Shown here: positions 61,682 through 64,000 of the stretch, one piece after another
Numbering within the stretch: position 1 is the stretch's first letter
How the letters are laid out: each line of letters starts with the position of its first letter
From: Fimousia sp045616445
GTDB taxonomy: Bacteria; Bacillota; Clostridia; Lachnospirales; Lachnospiraceae
Direction of reading: 5' to 3'
Length of the DNA stretch: 64,000 nt
Assembly (NCBI GenBank): GCA_045616445.1
Contig: JAZLGR010000018.1
Coordinates: forward strand, 62,001-126,000
The notes under the pieces: generated by a model
Seen by the model: only the letters and a program-made list of their open reading frames with translations
Told to the model about the DNA's origin: nothing
Databases searched by the model: none
Made by a program: the position numbers and the translations under genes

Positions 61682-62869
61682 ATGAATGAGATTTTAAACA
61701 TGGCCATTAACGATATGGCAGGTGCAAGCTTTGACTGTAGCTGTGGTGAGCATCACACATTTGACGTAAAGCACATCTCCATGGGTAAAGGTGTATTACC
61801 TCAGTTATTAGAATTTGCGGCACCATTCAAAGGTCAGCCAGTAACCATGATCAGCGACAACCACACATTTGACGCTGCTGGAAGCCGTGTATTAAAAATG
61901 ATGGATGAAGCTGGATTTGACGTAAACAGCCACGTATTCCAGACAGGCGACGGCATCTTAATTCCAGATGAAGGCGTTGTAGGACGTGTATTAATGGAAC
62001 TTCGTCCTAACACAGGATTAATCGTATCCGTTGGTTCTGGTACACTTAACGACACAGCAAAATATGTATCTGCAAGAACAGGTATTCCATATATTATCGT
62101 TTGTACAGCTCCATCTATGGATGGTTATTTAGCAGACGGCGCTCCACTGATCAAAGCAGGAAGAAAGATTTCCTTCGTAGCAACTCTTCCATACGCAGTA
62201 GTTGGCGATACAGACATCATGAAGGAAGCTCCAATGCACTTAATCCACGCTGGTTTCGGTGACTGCTTAGGTAAATTAACAGCACTTGCTGACTGGTACC
62301 TTGCAAGAGAAATCGCTGGTGACAAATGTTGTGAAACATGCGTAACTTTAGTTCAGAGAGCATTAGACAAATTAATCGCAAATGTGGAAGGTATTGCAAA
62401 ACGTGAAGACGAAGCAATCCTTGCATTGATCGAAGCATTAAACTTAACAGGTGTAACAATGGCATTAGTTGGTATCTCCAGACCAGCTTCCGGCGCAGAA
62501 CATATGCTCAGCCACTTCTGGGAAATGGACTTCATCGCTAGAAACAAATTCCCAGAATTACACGGTATCAAAGTAGGTATCGCTACACCAATCATCGCTG
62601 AAATCTTCGAAATCATGAAAGACGATATTCCTGATTGCGCTATGGAACTTGCTCCAACAAAAGAAGAATGTATCGAACTTCTTACAAAGGTTGGCGCTCC
62701 TGTACTTCCAACAGACATCGGTATCGAAAGAGACTTATTCTACAACAGTATCATTGGTGGATACACAGTAAGAAATCGTTACTCCATCTTACAGCTTGCT
62801 GTAGACAAAGGACGTATCGAAGAAATCGCTCAGACATTAACAGACAGAATTTACGGACCAGAAGCTTAA
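61682..62869 (+). CDS. sn-glycerol-1-phosphate dehydrogenase family protein (AraM/EgsA-like)
   Basis: Iron-containing alcohol dehydrogenase superfamily member of 395 residues, close to glycerol-1-phosphate dehydrogenases such as B. subtilis AraM. Motifs: NAD-binding GSGTLNDTAKYVSARTGIPY, APSMDGYLADGAPLI, and metal ligands in GFGDCLGKLTALADW and SGAEHMLSHFWEMD. The start at 61682 follows GAGGAG; the frame upstream overlaps the GntR gene. It reduces dihydroxyacetone phosphate in known homologues; with an RpiB-type isomerase next, a related sugar- or polyol-phosphate substrate is also possible. Confidence 0.88.
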   Translation: MNEILNMAINDMAGASFDCSCGEHHTFDVKHISMGKGVLPQLLEFAAPFKGQPVTMISDNHTFDAAGSRVLKMMDEAGFDVNSHVFQTGDGILIPDEGVVGRVLMELRPNTGLIVSVGSGTLNDTAKYVSARTGIPYIIVCTAPSMDGYLADGAPLIKAGRKISFVATLPYAVVGDTDIMKEAPMHLIHAGFGDCLGKLTALADWYLAREIAGDKCCETCVTLVQRALDKLIANVEGIAKREDEAILALIEALNLTGVTMALVGISRPASGAEHMLSHFWEMDFIARNKFPELHGIKVGIATPIIAEIFEIMKDDIPDCAMELAPTKEECIELLTKVGAPVLPTDIGIERDLFYNSIIGGYTVRNRYSILQLAVDKGRIEEIAQTLTDRIYGPEA

Positions 62870-62942
62870 TATAGAGGATTTGGTTCATAAAGAGATAAAT
62901 AACCTAAACTAAACAATCAAACATTTCAGGAGGACGACTATT

Positions 62943-63377
62943 ATGAAAATCGCATTTGGATGTGACCCTAACGCAACAGAATATAAAATGATCTTAATGG
63001 AAACAGTAAAAGGTCTTGGACACGAAGTAGTAGATTACGGCAGTGACGATCCAATCTACGCTAATACAGCAATCAAAGTAGCTGAAGAAGTAGCTGCTGG
63101 CGTTTGCGACAGAGGTATCGTTGTTTGTGGTACAGGTATCGGTGTATCCATCGCAGCTAACAAAGTAAAAGGCGCTTACGCTGCATGTGTACATGACATC
63201 TACCAGGCTCAGAGAGCTGAATTATCCAACCACGCTAACATCATCACAATGGGTTCCCAGGTACTTGGTATCGAAGTTGCTAAGATGATGGTTAAAGAAT
63301 ACTTAAGCTGCACATTCGATCCTAACGGAAGATCTGGCGCTAAGGTACAGGCTATTGTAGATTACGAAAACAAATAA
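62943..63377 (+). CDS. RpiB/LacAB family sugar-phosphate isomerase
   Basis: Isomerase of 144 residues in the ribose-5-phosphate isomerase B / galactose-6-phosphate isomerase family. It begins MKIAFGCDPNATEYK, has the catalytic Cys in VVCGTGIGVSIAANKV and the ALSNHANIITMGS-like stretch (residues ~99-112, LSNHANIITMG) in place of the RpiB HNxANVL motif. The exact substrate (ribose-5-P or another aldose phosphate) is open. AGGAGG precedes the ATG. It ends the GntR-controlled operon. Confidence 0.88.
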   Translation: MKIAFGCDPNATEYKMILMETVKGLGHEVVDYGSDDPIYANTAIKVAEEVAAGVCDRGIVVCGTGIGVSIAANKVKGAYAACVHDIYQAQRAELSNHANIITMGSQVLGIEVAKMMVKEYLSCTFDPNGRSGAKVQAIVDYENK

Positions 63378-63380
63378 TTG

Positions 63381-63668
63381 AATTGATTTGAATGAGCATG
63401 GATTCTGGTGGCATAGTCATCCGGAATCACAAGCAAAATTTAAAAGAGAAAGAGGCTCTTTGCTGATTAAACATATTTTTTGAAGCATGAACGTCTATCA
63501 AAAACGTCCGCTGTTTGTGGATTCAACAGAATCCGCATCCATCGGACGTTTTTTTCTATCCATTCATTGCTCAAAAAACATGTTGCATCAGAGCCACTTT
63601 CTCTTGATTTTGCTTGTATGATTCCCTACGACTACGCCACCAGAATCCATGATATTCAAAAATTCATT
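63381..63668. repeat. Giant imperfect palindrome 1
   Basis: About 288 bases fold into one long hairpin. Paired blocks: 63398-63412 with 63636-63650 (15 of 15), 63423-63429 with 63619-63625 (7 of 7), 63431-63439 with 63607-63615 (9 of 9), 63444-63459 with 63590-63605 (15 of 16), 63470-63483 with 63571-63584 (13 of 14), 63501-63510 with 63543-63552 (10 of 10), 63516-63524 with 63529-63537 (one G-U), loop AACA. The AACGTCCG/CGGACGTTTTTTT part near the tip is terminator-like. Confidence 0.85.
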
Positions 63669-63786
63669 GCGTCCATCCTCCGGAAATCTCCTGGCAGCAG
63701 CGCTGCCTCGAATTAATATATTCCACAAGTTGGGGCGCAGCCCCCACAACGCCAACCACTACAAGACTGCCTGAGGGGAATATTTG

Positions 63787-63994
63787 AAAAAAACAATAGT
63801 AAGACTTGGACAGATGGTTTGTTTGGTGTGAATTGTCTTTTTCCTAATGAACATAACAAAAAGAAAAGCCCGTCAGCTGCAGACATTGTCATGTCTGTAG
63901 ATGACGAGCTTTTTTTGTTGTGTTCAGCTATTAAAAAGACAATTTGGAATTGGCAAAAACAAACCGCTGTCCTTTAGTCTTACATTGTTTTTTG
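63787..63994. repeat. Giant imperfect palindrome 2
   Basis: About 208 bases fold into one hairpin. Paired blocks: AAAAAACAAT-GTAAGACT at 63788-63806 with 63976-63993 (one bulged base), GGACAG 63808-63813 with 63967-63972, GGTTTGTTT 63816-63824 with 63957-63965, AATTGTCTTTTT 63831-63842 with 63933-63944 (12 of 12), 63848-63862 with 63912-63926 (one G-U), CGTCA 63871-63875 with 63902-63906, 63877-63886 with 63891-63900, loop TGTC. AAAGC/GCTTTTTTT near the tip is terminator-like. Confidence 0.85.
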
Positions 63995-64000
63995 ATTATT

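Larger units (their letters stand above)
63378..64000. other. Gene-free region of consecutive long inverted repeats (623 bases to window end)
   Basis: No credible gene. The region is filled by two very long imperfect palindromes (63381-63668 and 63787-63994), separated by a stretch with a GGCAGC/GCTGCC hairpin (63693-63707), a GTTGGGG/CCCC-CAAC hairpin (63729-63750) and an ATATTCC/GGAATAT pair (63718-63724 and 63777-63783). Short open frames here lie inside palindrome arms and look accidental. Confidence 0.8.

Noticed and set aside
60973..61707. 244-residue open frame on the minus strand over the GntR gene
   Set aside because: It is antisense to a clear GntR-UTRA protein; composition rich in Ile, Phe and Cys is typical of a shadow frame.
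63480..63716. 78-residue open frame on the plus strand near the right end
   Set aside because: It lies inside the arm and tip of giant palindrome 1, has no ribosome site and no recognisable sequence.
1..64000. tRNA or rRNA genes
   Set aside because: No cloverleaf with a GGTTCGANTCC-like arm and no rRNA-like stretch was seen in the intergenic regions read by eye; short RNAs could still be missed.

Overview
The window is a contiguous piece of a low-to-moderate GC Firmicutes chromosome, most likely a gut-type member of the Lachnospiraceae (Clostridia). Supporting signs are the gene order rho, rpmE, (DUF1385), prmC, prfA; the Lachnospiraceae-typical families DUF5688, DUF4250 and DUF6273; an ANTAR regulator directly behind type I glutamine synthetase; an [FeFe]-hydrogenase maturase (HydE); a dcw cluster opening with mraZ; and AGGAGG ribosome binding sites throughout. 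No rRNA, tRNA, CRISPR array, transposase or phage gene was recognised.

Layout. 1-1500: end of rho and rpmE. 1500-13200: an accessory block that separates rpmE from its usual neighbours. It holds a 1528-residue modular secreted protein (two DUF6273 modules, a papain-like region, CxxC modules, Ig-like domains), an AlbA_2-type regulator behind an array of 10-bp palindromic boxes, PspC and Ig-like small proteins, a metallo-hydrolase/MATE pair, and two tandem secreted FN3-like paralogues. 13200-23996: housekeeping genes (DUF1385, prmC, prfA, rarA, a SEC-C protein, an oxidoreductase, a cyclophilin lipoprotein, a MocR regulator, clpX) with two small hypothetical genes. 24000-26200: an AT-rich island with an unrecognised secreted protein and a lipoprotein. 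26200-45720: typA, hydE, a LysR/putP pair, a CobA-like ATPase, dapA-dapB, two aminotransferases (one hisC), DUF5688, thyA-folA, a PrsA-like foldase, queH, glnA plus ANTAR regulator, ychF and lgt. 45720-55654: the dcw cell-wall/division cluster mraZ-rsmH-ftsL-pbp2-mraY-murD-ftsW-divIB-ftsZ. 55654-63377: a solute-binding lipoprotein, then sugar/polyol-phosphate genes (SorC regulator with a zinc dehydrogenase; GntR regulator with a glycerol-1-phosphate dehydrogenase family protein and an RpiB family isomerase) flanking an M24 aminopeptidase P. 63378-64000: no gene, but two consecutive very long imperfect palindromes.

How it works together. The dcw genes make lipid-linked peptidoglycan precursor (mraY, murD) and the divisome (ftsL, PBP2, ftsW, divIB, ftsZ), probably under MraZ control. 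dapA/dapB feed diaminopimelate and lysine. lgt, the foldase and the cyclophilin serve the exported lipoproteins. thyA/folA are a linked dTMP/folate pair. glnA with its ANTAR protein suggests RNA-level control of nitrogen assimilation.

The most unusual signals are the two giant palindromes at the right end, the 10-bp-phased operator array before the AlbA_2 gene, and two promoters in which an anti-Shine-Dalgarno arm lies upstream of the predicted transcript start, so that only read-through RNA should hide the ribosome binding site. Starts were re-chosen where a ribosome binding site clearly supports a codon inside the longest open frame.
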